A stretch of DNA of 64,000 nucleotides from Trichosphaerium sp. ATCC 40318 (Eukaryota > Discosea > Flabellinia > Trichosidae): positions 52,188 to 116,187 of the forward strand of contig JALMLS010000120.1 in NCBI GenBank assembly GCA_038496445.1, read 5' to 3'. A program made the position numbers and the translations under genes. The notes beneath the pieces are model-generated. The model was given only the letters and a program-made list of their open reading frames with translations. It was not told where the DNA came from and searched no databases. Shown here one piece after another: positions 1-12,942 of this stretch (positions are counted from its first letter, which is position 1; each line of letters begins with the position of its first letter).

Positions 1-1
1 G

Positions 2-520
2 GCAGTGATTCGTAAACTACGAAATACGTTGGTCGTTTTGAAAACGAACTGCGATGCAAAACTCGAGAACCTTTTACATCACAATCGAAACGTAACTGTA
101 AAACAATCCCATATTGAACAGTACGTCAATTCCGAACAACAATCGAAGAAACGTAAACGTGGACCCGTGATGGCAACAGTTATTGATACAATACCACCAA
201 TGCCAAACACCAAACGTCAGCGTTTGATGAATAGCCAGAAAAGCGTCAATGTAGAACAAACCTGTCAATCTCGTAACTCTCCTTTGTACCTTCCTGGTCA
301 TCAACATGTAAAGTTTGAGAGATTCTATGAACGTACGACAATCATTGCACCTGATCTTCCATCACTCTCAAATCCTTGTTCAATCAAGAAGCTCAGGGTA
401 AACTCAAAGCCAAGTTCAAAACCACAACAAAAGAAGAGTGTATCAAAACCAAAGTCAAACAAGCCCAATGTAAAAACAAGGAGCAAAACACGACTCAACC
501 CAAAAATAGCTAGTAGCTAG
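2..520 (+). CDS. C-terminal part of a basic nuclear-type protein (5' truncated by window edge)
   Basis: The reading frame is open from base 2 and ends at a TAG at 518-520, giving about 172 residues. I see a basic cluster SKKRKRGP near residue 48 that looks like a nuclear localisation signal, a second short basic patch NTKRQR, and a C-terminal third very rich in Lys, Ser, Pro and Asn with repeated KPxSK-type words. No catalytic domain is recognisable. The 5' end lies outside the window, so the true start and any N-terminal domain are unknown; the first in-frame Met is well inside. The composition suggests a nuclear or nucleic-acid-associated protein, but that is inference only. An AATAAA-like stretch follows at about 565. 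Confidence 0.45.
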   Translation, partial: AVIRKLRNTLVVLKTNCDAKLENLLHHNRNVTVKQSHIEQYVNSEQQSKKRKRGPVMATVIDTIPPMPNTKRQRLMNSQKSVNVEQTCQSRNSPLYLPGHQHVKFERFYERTTIIAPDLPSLSNPCSIKKLRVNSKPSSKPQQKKSVSKPKSNKPNVKTRSKTRLNPKIASS

Positions 521-667
521 ATAACTCTGTCAGATACCGGCATCCTATAGCAGTTCTGTGTATACAAATAAACTGTAGATTTTGAACACTAAGCTGTATT
601 CTTACACTTCAAGAGTAATTTGTGAAGGGTCACAACAGTGGATGTACTTATTTTATTATCAAACATG

Positions 668-850
668 TCGACTTCCATGTAAACGTTTCCGCCTCTGTGC
701 GGACTTTATGTAAGCGAGAGGCAAAAAAGCCGAAAACTGTGCGAGTAAAAAGTTCTGTATATGACATGAAACTCGCACAATATTCGGCATTTTTGCCTCT
801 CGCTTACATAAAGTCCACACAGAGGCGGAAACGTTTAAGTGGAATTCGAC
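668..850. repeat. 183-bp fold-back hairpin, about 80-bp arms
   Basis: Bases 668-746 are nearly the reverse complement of 771-850, leaving a ~24-nt loop. The inner ~65 bp of each arm, around GCGGACTTTATGTAAGCGAG, matches with few mismatches; the outer ~15 bp has about three. The hairpin lies in intergenic DNA and accounts for the open frame across it at 622-897. It could be a MITE-like relic or the source of a hairpin RNA. No target-site duplication is obvious. Confidence 0.8.
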
Positions 851-1264
851 TTATTGTCTGGCATTGGAAGTATTTGTTGACCGTACTCAAAAGATAGGAA
901 GTTAAGCAATCTATTGGTGTACCATACATTTATCAAACTCGAAAAGTAACAGACAGGCGTTATGAGTACAAGTAAATTTTAATAAGTTTGTTAGAATAAT
1001 TACTTTCCAAGCATTCTTTAATTTACAGTGTTGTTTAGTAATAGCTTGTTCGAATAGTATAGATTGATTGCAGTGTTATTTACGTTGATACCTGGGCACA
1101 GTGTAAAAATGTTGAAGGTTCTTTGGCAGGTTTTTTCCTTTTTTTTTTTCTACAAGAAAATCGTTAGAGCATGCTTGAAACTAATACAAAGAGTTTCTCA
1201 AGTAGTTCACAATTCAAATATACTACCACTTATAGTATTCCCCAACATAAATTTGTCTAGAAAA
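851..1264. other. Intergenic stretch, nothing recognised
   Basis: AT-rich DNA between the hairpin and the next open frame. A short open frame on the + strand (1064-1372) is crossed by a long T-run, has no recognisable similarity and overlaps the minus-strand ORF, so I do not call it. Confidence 0.5.
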
Positions 1265-1684
1265 CTATACAGGACAATGTTGCTGACAGGAAAGCTGTCT
1301 AACAAGCCAATACTTAAGGTGGCCAACTTGACTTATGTACGTTGTTTTCATACCTTGACTACTTATAATTAATGGTAACCCTTTCCTTCCTTTCATTACT
1401 ATTGGATCACCTTTACCATCTACTTTTTTCTCAAATAGTATATCCTCAATGTTGCTATTGTTTAGGAGTATTTGATGGAACAGTTTGTAAAAGGCAATAT
1501 CCAGCTTGATCCATCCTGTATTGTCCATGTTTATTATCACTTTTCTGATATTCTTGGAATCATAAAGGGCCATATATACTATAAAGGGTCCAGGATTCAT
1601 CGAGCTATTACCACCAATGTGTAACACCTGAGTATCTGTATTCTCATGGAACAAATAATCACAAAAGTTCTTGCTATTCTTCAA
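1265..1684 (-). CDS. Unrecognised protein or exon, 139 residues
   Basis: An open frame of 139 codons on the minus strand, starting with ATG (MKNSKNFCDYLF) and ending at a TAG. The composition is protein-like (mixed polar and hydrophobic, motifs HIGGNSSMNPGPF and KGRKGLPLIISSQG) and not low-complexity, which is why I list it. I recognise no family. A second open stretch immediately upstream on the same strand (to about 1871) could be an earlier exon, but I see no convincing donor/acceptor pair joining them. It could also be the relic of a mobile element. Confidence 0.3.
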   Translation of the reverse strand: MKNSKNFCDYLFHENTDTQVLHIGGNSSMNPGPFIVYMALYDSKNIRKVIINMDNTGWIKLDIAFYKLFHQILLNNSNIEDILFEKKVDGKGDPIVMKGRKGLPLIISSQGMKTTYISQVGHLKYWLVRQLSCQQHCPV

Positions 1685-2454
1685 AAAAAAGTAAGGTTGT
1701 CAAAATCTGGTAACACGTCGCTAATACTCCAATATTAAATCGTACCAATACTAATCCTTTGATATTATTTTTACCATAGAAACTAAATTTATCTATTCGG
1801 GAAGCTGTTTGTATTGCAGCATGATGATAAACCATAAACCTTAACAAGAAAAAAGTGAGAAAAAAATACATCTGAAGTCAAAACTCGATATCCGCTGGGG
1901 TACTTACGAGTTAATTTTTTGAATATAGCGGTAGGCTCTCAACGCTGCTATATTTTTTGCCTCTCTTTTTTGTGTTGCCCAACCCTTGCGTACAATAGTT
2001 TTTACTTTTGTAGCGCACGTGATCTAAACAAACGCGGTTTTTTTTTTTGACTACTGATGATTGTTCTGTACCTTAGCTTTCCATAACTGTGGTCCTATTT
2101 GCTCTGAATCAAATGTATAATTGTCAGATGCTTTCTTCCAAAACCTTGGAACTTATAAAGGGTCAATGCGTTAAAAAATAAGATAGATATTGAACAAACT
2201 TGTTACAAGCGAAAATATTAGAACCTTGGTACAGTGTATGCAACGCTTGAATTGGGTTTTTCCTTTCATCGCATCCCTTCAATATAAAGCAGTACATAGC
2301 CTGCCGATTTTTGAAGTTAGTTGTGTTATTTATCCTTTCTTAAATAGTGAACAAAACGCACGTGAGTTTTCCAATTTTTGTTGCTTAAGTTTTTTTTGTC
2401 AGCAAAATCTCTTTGTGATACCTCTTGCCACAGGTGCTAAACAAACGTTACCTT
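1685..2454. other. Intergenic stretch, nothing certain
   Basis: Contains a minus-strand open stretch at 1674-1871 that may be a 5' exon of the preceding ORF, poly-T runs near 2040, and otherwise no coding signal I can support. Confidence 0.4.
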
Positions 2455-3341
2455 CTAGGAAATTACATCACAAATATAATGGTCATTTACCTCGGTGTCT
2501 ATGACCATGTGTAGTTTCCTACTGGTCATAGAAAGTGAAACAATAGACGTAATGTCCATGTGTGGAACAATATAGAATTGCCACGTTTCTATCGGCATCT
2601 TCTCTGTTGTTGATAGTCCAATCCACGCTTCTTCTTCCTTCTTGACCTCCAGATCTAAGAGGTGATCAAGTGCTAACTTGGCAAGCAAATGTTCGCAAAT
2701 TTTTTTGGTTGAAGCTGCTTGATTTGATTTGATAACAACGTCATTAAACAAGGTAACTGTGGAGCAAAGACATTAGTTACAGATGAACCACGATTAAACA
2801 CTAAGGCATCAACAAGCTACAACAGCACGTACTTTGTCCTGTAAACGGAGATGAGCCAGAACAAGTGTATTGTGGAAGAGGTTGTTTAAGTTTCTGAAGG
2901 TATTCATTGAGTTTGCCTTTGTGGTTATCTGTACACGTGCTGACAAGTACAGGTTCTTCTAAAATACGTTCAGTTAATGTTTTACTCCTTCCTTCCTCAT
3001 TTTCTGCAAAATTAGACGCATTTGACGGTATTTCAGAGGTGCAGAGGTGTTTTTCGCTAGAATCGTGGTTTTCCTCCTTTTTATCATTCTCTTTGCTCTG
3101 TAGCGAGGCCAGCGCTGTTTTGGCCGCGTTGTGTTCTGATTCTTTTTTCTTTGCTTTCGGATCACTCTCATACGTAGTCTCATTCACTTTTACAGTTGCC
3201 TATACTACAATAAACCCATTGGAACGTTTTTCCTAAACGTACAATCCAAAGATCGTCTGTGCGTCTCTGAGCGGAATAAACTGGAAGTGGTACACCACAA
3301 CGCTGGCAATGCTCTTGTAGTTTACTTTTCCAGGTCGCCAT
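2455..3341 (-). CDS. Two-domain double-stranded RNA-binding protein
   Basis: Three exons (3341-3243, 3199-2833, 2756-2455) join in frame to 255 residues. The first two exons build a complete dsRBD: KSKLQEHCQRCGVPLPVYSA, then after a 43-nt intron DDLWIATVKVNETTYESD and the helix KKKESEHNAAKTALASLQ. A Lys/Glu/Ser-rich linker follows. The second dsRBD begins KGKLNEYLQKLKQPLPQY and, across an intron ending CAG rather than TAG, continues TLFNDVVIKSNQAASTKK. The basic KK and Ala-rich helix that contact dsRNA are present in both. The ~60-residue tail has a weak F-box-like stretch (VSLSMTSRKLHMV). The layout resembles plant DRB / HYL1-type Dicer partners with no catalytic domain, so a role in small-RNA processing or dsRNA sensing is plausible but inferred. 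Confidence 0.85.
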
Positions 3342-3464
3342 AACGCCCTGTTATCCTTTTAGCCTCAGCTAGGAACATATATTCAAGTCAAGGTTGTTCT
3401 TTCAACCATATTTTGTTCCAAACAGAAATAACTGATAATCTCTGTTGTTTATACATTGTTTATT

Positions 3465-6400
3465 TTAATGTTTATAATGATTATAAAGTTTTACACCAAC
3501 GTATGCTCCAAGTGATAATACAATAATAAGACTAAGATAGAAAACGTTAGAAGAGAAAAAAACTTATCAAAGCTGAAGTAAAAAAAAACAACAATATTTA
3601 ACAAACACGTGCCCAATTATTATTGCTGCTATGAGCACACGATCAATTGTAGATTCTTTTCCTGGGATTTCAGGAGTTCCATTTACATCAAGAAGAAGCC
3701 TTCCCATACTATGATTACCATCTATAACTGCTGAATTCTCGAATTCTAAAATTAAAGTAAAAATCAGTTTAAAAAATTCCATTGTTACGCACTCCACTCG
3801 GCCCAAAGGCGTCCGCCAACCAAGTATTTAGATACATCTAGCTTATTAACTTGTAGTCTAAAACCAATACTTTCATTTCCCACCATTTGTGGTATTGTAA
3901 GTGTCTGTTTAATAGAGCCCTAAACTCAATTAGAAACGAAGGAAAAAATACTGTACATACCCCAATGTCAGATAGAGCGTTAAAATTAAAAACTTTCAAC
4001 ATCAAGTTCCATGGATATGTAGTCACATTTGTGACGGAAAACTAGTGCAAGAAAGGTAAGTAACAAACAAAAAAAACATATCTGCCAAATTTTCTTTGAA
4101 AATAAGAAAGAAATGAGAATTTAAGTTTTTATCAACACTGTTTACCTTACTATCAACAACATCATAATGGAACATTGATTCGTTAACATTACTTCTACCT
4201 TTAATTTTAGGTAAATGACAGTTCACCTTGACCTCAAAATCAAGTACTGCGTCCTAAGCATCAAAAGCGTTAAAACACAATTTTTGGTATTTCAAAAAAA
4301 AAAAAGAACACTGCGTACCATGTCACATTCCAAGTCTGCTTTATCCCCATCAAGATGTATTTTATATTCTTCCAAGTATTCAAGTTCTCTAGAATCATGA
4401 CACTCTATATACAAAGTAAGAGAGGCCACAAATCAGAGCAACGTGGTAAAAAGTCAGTTTTCATCCTAAAACTTACGTTTGTGCTGACTTGAAGTGACTG
4501 TTAAGCCACATGAAAACTGTCTAGGCTTCTTACACTTGGAACCTTCCTAATAAATCTATCAGTACCGTAAAAAATGTTTAAACCAGTAGGTGGCTGGCAG
4601 GTGAGTTGCCGTACGTAATCAATTGGACAAATACAACCCTCGCGTGTTTGTGTTTGATAGCAAAAGGCTAAACAGTCACTGGTATGCTTCTGCCATACGC
4701 ATTGGACACCACTACGTCATCTGTATAAGAAAAAAGCCACGAGTAAATAAAACAATACCCTTTACAACCCAAATCAATCGTCGTGCAAGATGTATTCAGT
4801 ATACTTTGGCCAACACAAACAATCTACAAATAAAATATAAACATTGCAACACAATAAAACAAACGCTTCTGTACCTGAGATATTGCACAACCTTCTGGAA
4901 TAGTTGGTGTAGTGAAAGGAACAAACGTATTTCCACATTGAAGCTAAAAAATATAAGCACGTAGAGATAACCTGTTACGCACTTGTGCAACTCTACAAAG
5001 CGTTCCATTATCACCAATACGTATCGAATTATCTTGGCATATGACCTAAAAAGGGTTTAACACAAGTTGCTAAAAAACAAAGCTAAAATACCTCTTGAAT
5101 GTTCCAACAAGACGCAAGAGATTGGTTGAACTTATCAGCGTCTATACCACGATTAAGACCACAATCAATCTCAAGAAATATTAGTAATCAGTAACCTAAC
5201 CCTACAAGTTTGTACAGTCTTAAGCCTACAATCATTAGGCTTGCCAGCTTCGCAAGCAATTGTTTTATCCTACATAGAACGTAAACTTTTTCATGTTCTC
5301 CAATGTTGGCTTCAAACGAACGCACTTGTATCTCTGTACACCCAAGTAAGTTACCTTGGTCATTCGTCTTTGGACATTCTTTCTAATACAAAGTTTACAA
5401 ACCAACACTCATACTACAAAAAGCAAGAGTACCTTGTACCAAGTACATTGTTCATCAACATGAAGTTCTGGACAAGGCTTATCTCGAGTAACACAATCAC
5501 TGCTGTCAGGTACTTGGTCCTTTTCTACTACTTTGCCATCGCATACCATCTAATCAAATAAGCACTTGTAGGTATATAATTTTGAAGCACCTCTTGTGTA
5601 CTACACCTATACTCCCATGCTTGATAACCAAATATTGTAAAATTATTATTACACCGGACTTGAGCAAAGCAACTATTGTTTGTATTGAAAACTATCTCTT
5701 TGAACCTTGTGGGATCTGATACTTCTTCAATACCACAAAAAAACTAGGATTTGTTACAAATGACCGAAGGAGAAAGTCTCAGAATCGATTCTTTGACATT
5801 TGAACGGGTTTTTTTCCGTCAGAATTTCAGCGTACTTTTTCTATTTTACAATCATCTGTTGGGTATGTGTAATAAGACGTTAGGTCCTCAACACGCGTAA
5901 AGCAGTCTAAAGAGAGAACGGTACACTCGTCCAAATTAATATCGGCGATGTCGCTCTCTGTTCTATTTGTTACGTTTACCGTTACGCCGTTACAATCAAA
6001 GGCGTAAACAGTGCACCATTTGCCTGTACATTTGTCTACCTACATAAAAATGAATCTTTACCGTGTAAATGGCGTCAAGAAGGCGCGAATGTATAAAATT
6101 AGGCGTAATTGAACATTTGGGAAAATAACACCTATTCTACGTACTTTGGAGGTGACATTTCCAATAATACCAATGCCATTACAAGGTTCTTCAACCTCAG
6201 TCGCGTTTTCCGCCGGTAAATCTTCTAAAGATCGCTTCCGTCGCGTGGAAAGTGTTTTTGGGGAATATGGAGCAGGAAAAAACACTTTTCTGGCTGTTGT
6301 AATTGTGGCATGTAACGATTCTACCATAGGGTTCACCTTCTCAGCGTAGACATTGTTTATAGTGTCTGACGGCCACCCTGTCGTGAAATAATCCAACACC

Positions 6401-6489
6401 GTCTTAAATTCGCCTATATCTCTGACACTTGCGTTGGTAGGTACGATCAAAGCAACAAGCAGGCAGAATGTGAACGCTACCCAACGCAT
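3465..6489 (-). CDS. Secreted / type I membrane Cys-rich protein, many exons
   Basis: The start at 6489 gives a clear signal peptide (MRWVAFTFCLLVALIVPTNA). A dibasic RRKR site of the furin-cleavage type lies near residue 85. Exons then encode Cys-rich, N-glycosylation-rich segments: CNGIGIIGNVTSK, VDKCTGKWCTVYAFDCNG, and a sushi-like stretch CNNNFTIFGYQAWEYRC. The 3' exons include LSDIGGSIKQTLTIPQMV and NESIGFRLQVNKLDVSKY. The last exon completes one transmembrane helix (DRVLIAAIIIG joined to LIIVLSLGAYVGVKLYNHYKH) and a tiny basic tail. That join needs a GC-AG intron (3612-3532). Exon structure in 4.0-5.6 kb is only partly resolved. No known family was recognised; a surface receptor or adhesion protein is a guess. 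Confidence 0.55.
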
Positions 6490-6716
6490 TGTTACCAAAC
6501 GCGCGTTTTGCTATTTGTTTTCACAACCAAAATGAGGCACAAAACTGCAGGCAAAAAAAAAACCGTTGTTCAACAATTTTCTTCCACCTCCGTATTTTTA
6601 GACATAGCGCACAGAACTATACTTGGGAGCCTCGGACTTTACCGTAGTACACCCCCTCTAGCTGTTGCGTCTAACCACGAATACACCGAAGAAATAACAA
6701 CTCAATTTGTAAAACA

Positions 6717-8944
<2,228 letters not shown>

Positions 8945-9403
8945 CCCTTCTCATGTGCTAATTTAGTTTCACTTTAAAAAATCTAAAAGAGAAAAAAAAC
9001 CAAAAAAAAACCCATAAAAACGATAACGTTACCTACCAAGAAAAAGGTTTCGGTTGTAATAAATTGTAAATTATCACTCAATAAATACCGTCATAAATTA
9101 GGACTAATAACTGCCTTTTCTGTGATGGTGCACTAAACGATCTTAATTTGCTTTTTGTAGGTAACTAAATTAATCTCATCACAACAATGCTTTGGTGCCT
9201 TTGTGGGCAGTATGGATAGCAAAAGTAGGTGGCAACAGTTTCTAATGGTGTATTTGTAAGATGTGAATGAACTAGTCAGTGTTGGAGTACGCAGTAGAAA
9301 AGTATTAAACAGTTATTTAGACATATTGTAACTGAACGGGAAGAGAATAACAAAATGGTGTATTTATTTATTTAGATATTTAGTTGTGAAATACTCAGGC
9401 GGT
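8945..9403. other. Intergenic, convergent 3' ends
   Basis: Holds the 3' flank of the AGC kinase and that of the minus-strand membrane protein. AATAAA-like words occur near 9058 and 9080. No coding signal was recognised. Confidence 0.5.
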
Positions 9404-10041
9404 TTATTCTGCTTTTGACTCAGAGCGTTTTTTCGACTTCGAATTATCAGTGCCGTTCTGTATCAAGCCTAATAATATTATGGCCGTTGAGCCAATCATC
9501 CCAATAGTAACAGGACCCAAAAGAAGAGTCTGAACGATCAACTCTTGAAGATCACTAAAGGGGAGATCAGACAAGGTTTTCTTGTATAAAATACGGGCCT
9601 AGCCGGCGTCTTAGATGGCGTAGAGTTCGGTAAGAGCTTGAAATTGGTACCAAAAACGGCACATAGCATATAAGCAACCACGTGTAGGTAGGTTCCTATG
9701 GAGAAAAGTAGTTGGAGTTTATTGTTTTAATGGGAAAAAAAAACTGATAAAAAAGTAAAGCCTAAAACGTGTCATTCACGTGTACCTGCCATGAGAAGCC
9801 ATACCATTAAGTGGCGCATGGTTTTACCAAGGTTTAGGTAAGGTACCATTAAACCAACTACACATATCCAGGTGCCGTTTAGTACGGCCTCAATGTGACC
9901 ACCAACGGCTGCCCTGTAGCTGTTGTAGAAACCGAAAGCAGCTCCAAGGCCTGTTATGGTCAATCCAAGGAAGAATAATAGAGCTCCCATGAAGAAGAGT
10001 CTTTTTTGGACTCTTAGAACGTCTGGTGATGGTGCTAGCAT
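9404..10041 (-). CDS. Four-TM membrane protein similar to hydroxylaminobenzene mutase (HabA)
   Basis: Exon 1 starts MLAPSPDVLRVQKRLFFMGA and has two hydrophobic segments ending in HIEAVLNGTWICVVGLMVP, the HLEGxxNGxFLxxLGLxW-like signature I associate with HabA. After an intron (donor GTACACG, acceptor CATAG) comes TYLHVVAYMLCAVFGTNF and, further on, a last hydrophobic helix QTLLLGPVTIGMIGSTAIIL and a basic tail SKSKKRSESKAE. The splice between these last two parts was not resolved and may involve a frame change. HabA proteins rearrange hydroxylaminoaromatics in bacteria and fungi; whether this homologue keeps that activity is unknown. It could equally be called an uncharacterised four-TM membrane protein. 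Confidence 0.6.
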
Positions 10042-10216
10042 TGATGGTTATTGTGAATTGTTTGTATTAATTGGCAAACTTGATCATCATGTTTTAAGTC
10101 AGGAGCTTTCTTTTTCACAGAACTGAATCCTTTTCGCAATAAACCGACTTGAAGTGTAATAAAAATTTGATGATCTCAATAGTTTTCATATATTATGACA
10201 AATGACGTCACCATGC

Positions 10217-10720
10217 TAAGTGTATGAAATTACAAACTTGATTTGCCAAAAAAGGGAAGCGAAAAATCAATGGTATGAGGACAGTAAGATGCGGAGACAA
10301 TGTCATTGTGTAAATAGCATCATTGAAGGCGAGGAACGTTTTTGGCATCCCAATGGTATGTTGGAAAGGTGTTGTAATTTTGTAAACCGTGTACTTCATG
10401 GAGAGTATAAATGATGGAGTGACAGTGGAAAATTAGTCTTACACTGTAATTATACTATGCGGAGAATATGGCACCACAACGTACAGCTGTGGAAGCAAGA
10501 AAATGTCACGAATTGCAAACTTGAAGGAGTAAAAAAAATGGTTCAATAATGGATAATTGCATGTGAGTTTTAATTATATGGCATGGCTGATGGAGAGTAT
10601 AAAGAATTGTATAAAAGTGGTCAATTAAGAGCACATAGCTACTTCATCAATAATAAACAAGAAGGAGTGTTCCAGAAATGGCATGACAATGACAGGTTGT
10701 AGGAGCAATCAAATTATCAA
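10217..10720 (+). pseudogene. Decayed MORN_2 / YwqK-type repeat gene
   Basis: Translated pieces carry the repeat unit of the intact gene at 11292 (W[YH]xxGx..H...NG...GExK): WYEDSKMRRQCHC, ERFWHPNGMLERCC, VLHGEYK then an in-frame stop, WSDSGKLVLHCN, and after frame shifts MADGEYKELYKSGQLRAHSY and GVFQKWHDNDR. At least one stop and several frame changes interrupt the array, and no start codon or N-terminal F-box-like region is found. It is a broken paralogue lying 5' of and parallel to the intact copy, pointing to tandem duplication followed by decay. Confidence 0.75.
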
Positions 10721-11291
10721 CGGAGAGCTTACCAGGTACAGTAAAGGCTACGGAGGAACAGTCTAATTAAGGTAACTGTGAACTAGAAGGAGAACAATAA
10801 GTTTGTTTTGCCATTACATATTATGGGATAAACTTTGTTGGAACAACAGACAAGTTTCCAACTATTAACGCAAAAAATAAAACAGTTTTGGAATGTTGAT
10901 ACTAAAATTAGTCCTGAGATATTTTTGTTCAGAGCAACAAAGTTGAGGCTTGTTTACAATATAATTCTGCACCATAAACTTGCTGACATGATACATACGA
11001 AACCCTTCACAAGTCAGAACTCATTGCCTAAAACAGTAGAAAACGCAAACTGGCAAAATTACAGTATCGTCCTTATTCACAGTATATGCTCGAGTGAAGG
11101 AGTAGAAGTTTACAGGAGTACCGCAGCATATCCTTTATCATGTCAAGAGACCTTGATGTGAACTATTTTATCCGGACTCCGTGAATAACCAGCTGTTTTG
11201 GGAAGAAAAATTATCGACTTAAATTGGCGTTAAGCCACTTACAATTGTGTTAGTTGTTACGCACAATTATCACGTCGTCGCTGTATTTTTC
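10721..11291. other. Spacer between decayed and intact MORN_2 genes
   Basis: Contains an unsupported 108-codon open frame (10835-11161) with no recognisable domain. The start may hold further eroded repeat units (QGNCELEGEQ-like), but they are too weak to annotate. Confidence 0.4.
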
Positions 11292-12644
11292 ATGGAAGAA
11301 ACGACTATTGCGTCAGAACCTCATTCTGAAACGAAAATTACAATTTCGGTTAAACAGCCTCAAATCATCATAACAGCGTTACCGAGCGATGTACAAAGGT
11401 TAATATGTACTCTGGACTCTGAAATATTCATGAAATACCACCTCCTATCCAAACAAGCGGCGATTAGAACTCACTTCAATAGCGCTCTTGAGAAGGACGG
11501 TTTATGGATATCTTGGTACCCAACAGGCGAAATAAGACAACACTGGCGTAGAGACGGTACTTGTAAGCGCTGGTACAAGAATGGGAACATACAATTCGAA
11601 CATTCCCAGCGAAACGGTAAATCCAACGGTATTTTCAAGTTATTCAGAGAAAGTGGAAGTCTCGCCATAGAGGTTGAAATGAAGGATGGTTTACAGGATG
11701 GTATGTTAAAAGAGTATTACGGAGACTTTCCAAGGAGGTTGGCAAGACCTTTGGGAAGATTAAACGAGAGAGAACAAGAAAAAACACCGGAAGATCCAAA
11801 CGGAAGACTCAGGTATAAGTTTACAATGAAGAATGGTGTGAAACACGGTTTGTATGAGGAGTTTACACGTAAAGGTAAAGTAAGTGCTATAGGTAATATG
11901 AAGGATGGTAAACAAGATGGTTTACGTATAGAGTATAGCGGTGATGTAAAGTATAGAGAAAGTATGTGGAAAGAAGGTAAAAAACATGGTTTTTATAGAC
12001 AATGGTTCAGAGATGGTTGTAGATGTCTTGAGTATCATAATATTGATGGTAAAAAACAAGGTGAGTCTAAGGAGTGGTTTAGGACAGGTCAGATTAAACG
12101 TCATTGTTTTATGAAGAATGGTTTTAAAGAAGGAAAATTTAAGGAATGGTTTGCTGATGGCAAGCTTAGAATTGAAGCTGTTTATTATAAGTCTAAAAGG
12201 CATGGTGAGTATAAAGAGTGGTATGAAAATGGACAATCTAAGGAAGAGAGTATGTACAAAGAAGGTAAATACGATGGAGAGTTGAAGCGGTGGCATAGTA
12301 ACGGACAAATGAGCACTCATTGTTTTAAAAAAAATGGAATAACTGATGGTTTATATAGACTTTGGTATAAAACAGGACAACCTCAGACTGAGTACACCAT
12401 TGGTAATGGTGTGAAACAAGGTTTATATAGGTCGTGGTACTCTAATGGTGTTCAAAACAAGATATGTACTATGAAGGATGGTCGTCAATGTGGTGAGTGT
12501 AAGACTTGGTATATGAGTGGACTTCTTTCTACACATTCTGTTGTGGAAGATGGTAAAGCAATTAAACCTCGTAAGACTTGGGATAGTAAAGGACAGCTTA
12601 CGTATAGTTCTATACTTGCCAATTTAAAGGGTGGTATATTCTAG
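11292..12644 (+). CDS. Intronless MORN_2 (YwqK-like) repeat protein with F-box-like N-terminus
   Basis: A single open frame of 450 codons; I chose the ATG at 11292 over an upstream GTG. Residues ~32-65 (ITALPSDVQRLICTLDSEIF) have F-box-like spacing. From ~residue 75 to the end runs an array of ~23-residue units of the form WYxNGQxxxxxxxKDGKxxG, for example WYENGQSKEESMYKEGKYDG and WHSNGQMSTHCFKKNG. This is the MORN_2 / toxin-antitoxin YwqK-like repeat, a beta-hairpin array of unknown ligand. There is no intron, unlike most genes here. F-box plus MORN_2 proteins are abundant in giant DNA viruses of protists and in some protist genomes, so viral exchange is possible. An adaptor role in an SCF-type ubiquitin ligase is inferred from the F-box only. 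Confidence 0.85.
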   Translation: MEETTIASEPHSETKITISVKQPQIIITALPSDVQRLICTLDSEIFMKYHLLSKQAAIRTHFNSALEKDGLWISWYPTGEIRQHWRRDGTCKRWYKNGNIQFEHSQRNGKSNGIFKLFRESGSLAIEVEMKDGLQDGMLKEYYGDFPRRLARPLGRLNEREQEKTPEDPNGRLRYKFTMKNGVKHGLYEEFTRKGKVSAIGNMKDGKQDGLRIEYSGDVKYRESMWKEGKKHGFYRQWFRDGCRCLEYHNIDGKKQGESKEWFRTGQIKRHCFMKNGFKEGKFKEWFADGKLRIEAVYYKSKRHGEYKEWYENGQSKEESMYKEGKYDGELKRWHSNGQMSTHCFKKNGITDGLYRLWYKTGQPQTEYTIGNGVKQGLYRSWYSNGVQNKICTMKDGRQCGECKTWYMSGLLSTHSVVEDGKAIKPRKTWDSKGQLTYSSILANLKGGIF

Positions 12645-12942
12645 ATACTGTATGCATACATATAATTGAGGAATCTGTACTCTTAGTATAATTTAGATTT
12701 TTGTAAATAAAACTTTGCCGTAGTACAATCACTGTTGTGACAGCTTATTTTACAAAAGAGTAAATTTATTTTCATCTGAACCAGGCCATTACAGTATTAA
12801 AACAAGAAGCATGTGTTCATCATTTATGATGGCGAGTTACAAGTTTCTTAGGTGGTACATGTGCTGACTTTATTTGATTGATGGCTGCTAAAGTACTGCA
12901 ATAGCCAAATGGCCAGCATTAGCGCTTTAGTTGTATTTGAAG
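12645..12942. other. Convergent intergenic stretch
   Basis: 3' flanks of the MORN_2 gene and the GST gene; AATAAA is visible near 12706. Nothing else recognised. Confidence 0.5.

Noticed and set aside
622-897. 91-codon plus-strand ORF
   Set aside because: It lies across the 183-bp hairpin and its codons simply mirror the two arms.
5241-5561. 106-codon plus-strand ORF
   Set aside because: Antisense to Cys-rich exons of the secreted protein on the minus strand; no domain or splice support.
3465-6489. Idea that the secreted protein is a HAP2/GCS1 gamete fusogen
   Set aside because: Signal peptide, Cys pattern and C-terminal TM are compatible in outline, but none of the HAP2-specific motifs could be matched.
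11922-12320. 132-codon minus-strand ORF
   Set aside because: Antisense shadow of the MORN_2 repeats; low-complexity Phe/Thr/Ile composition.
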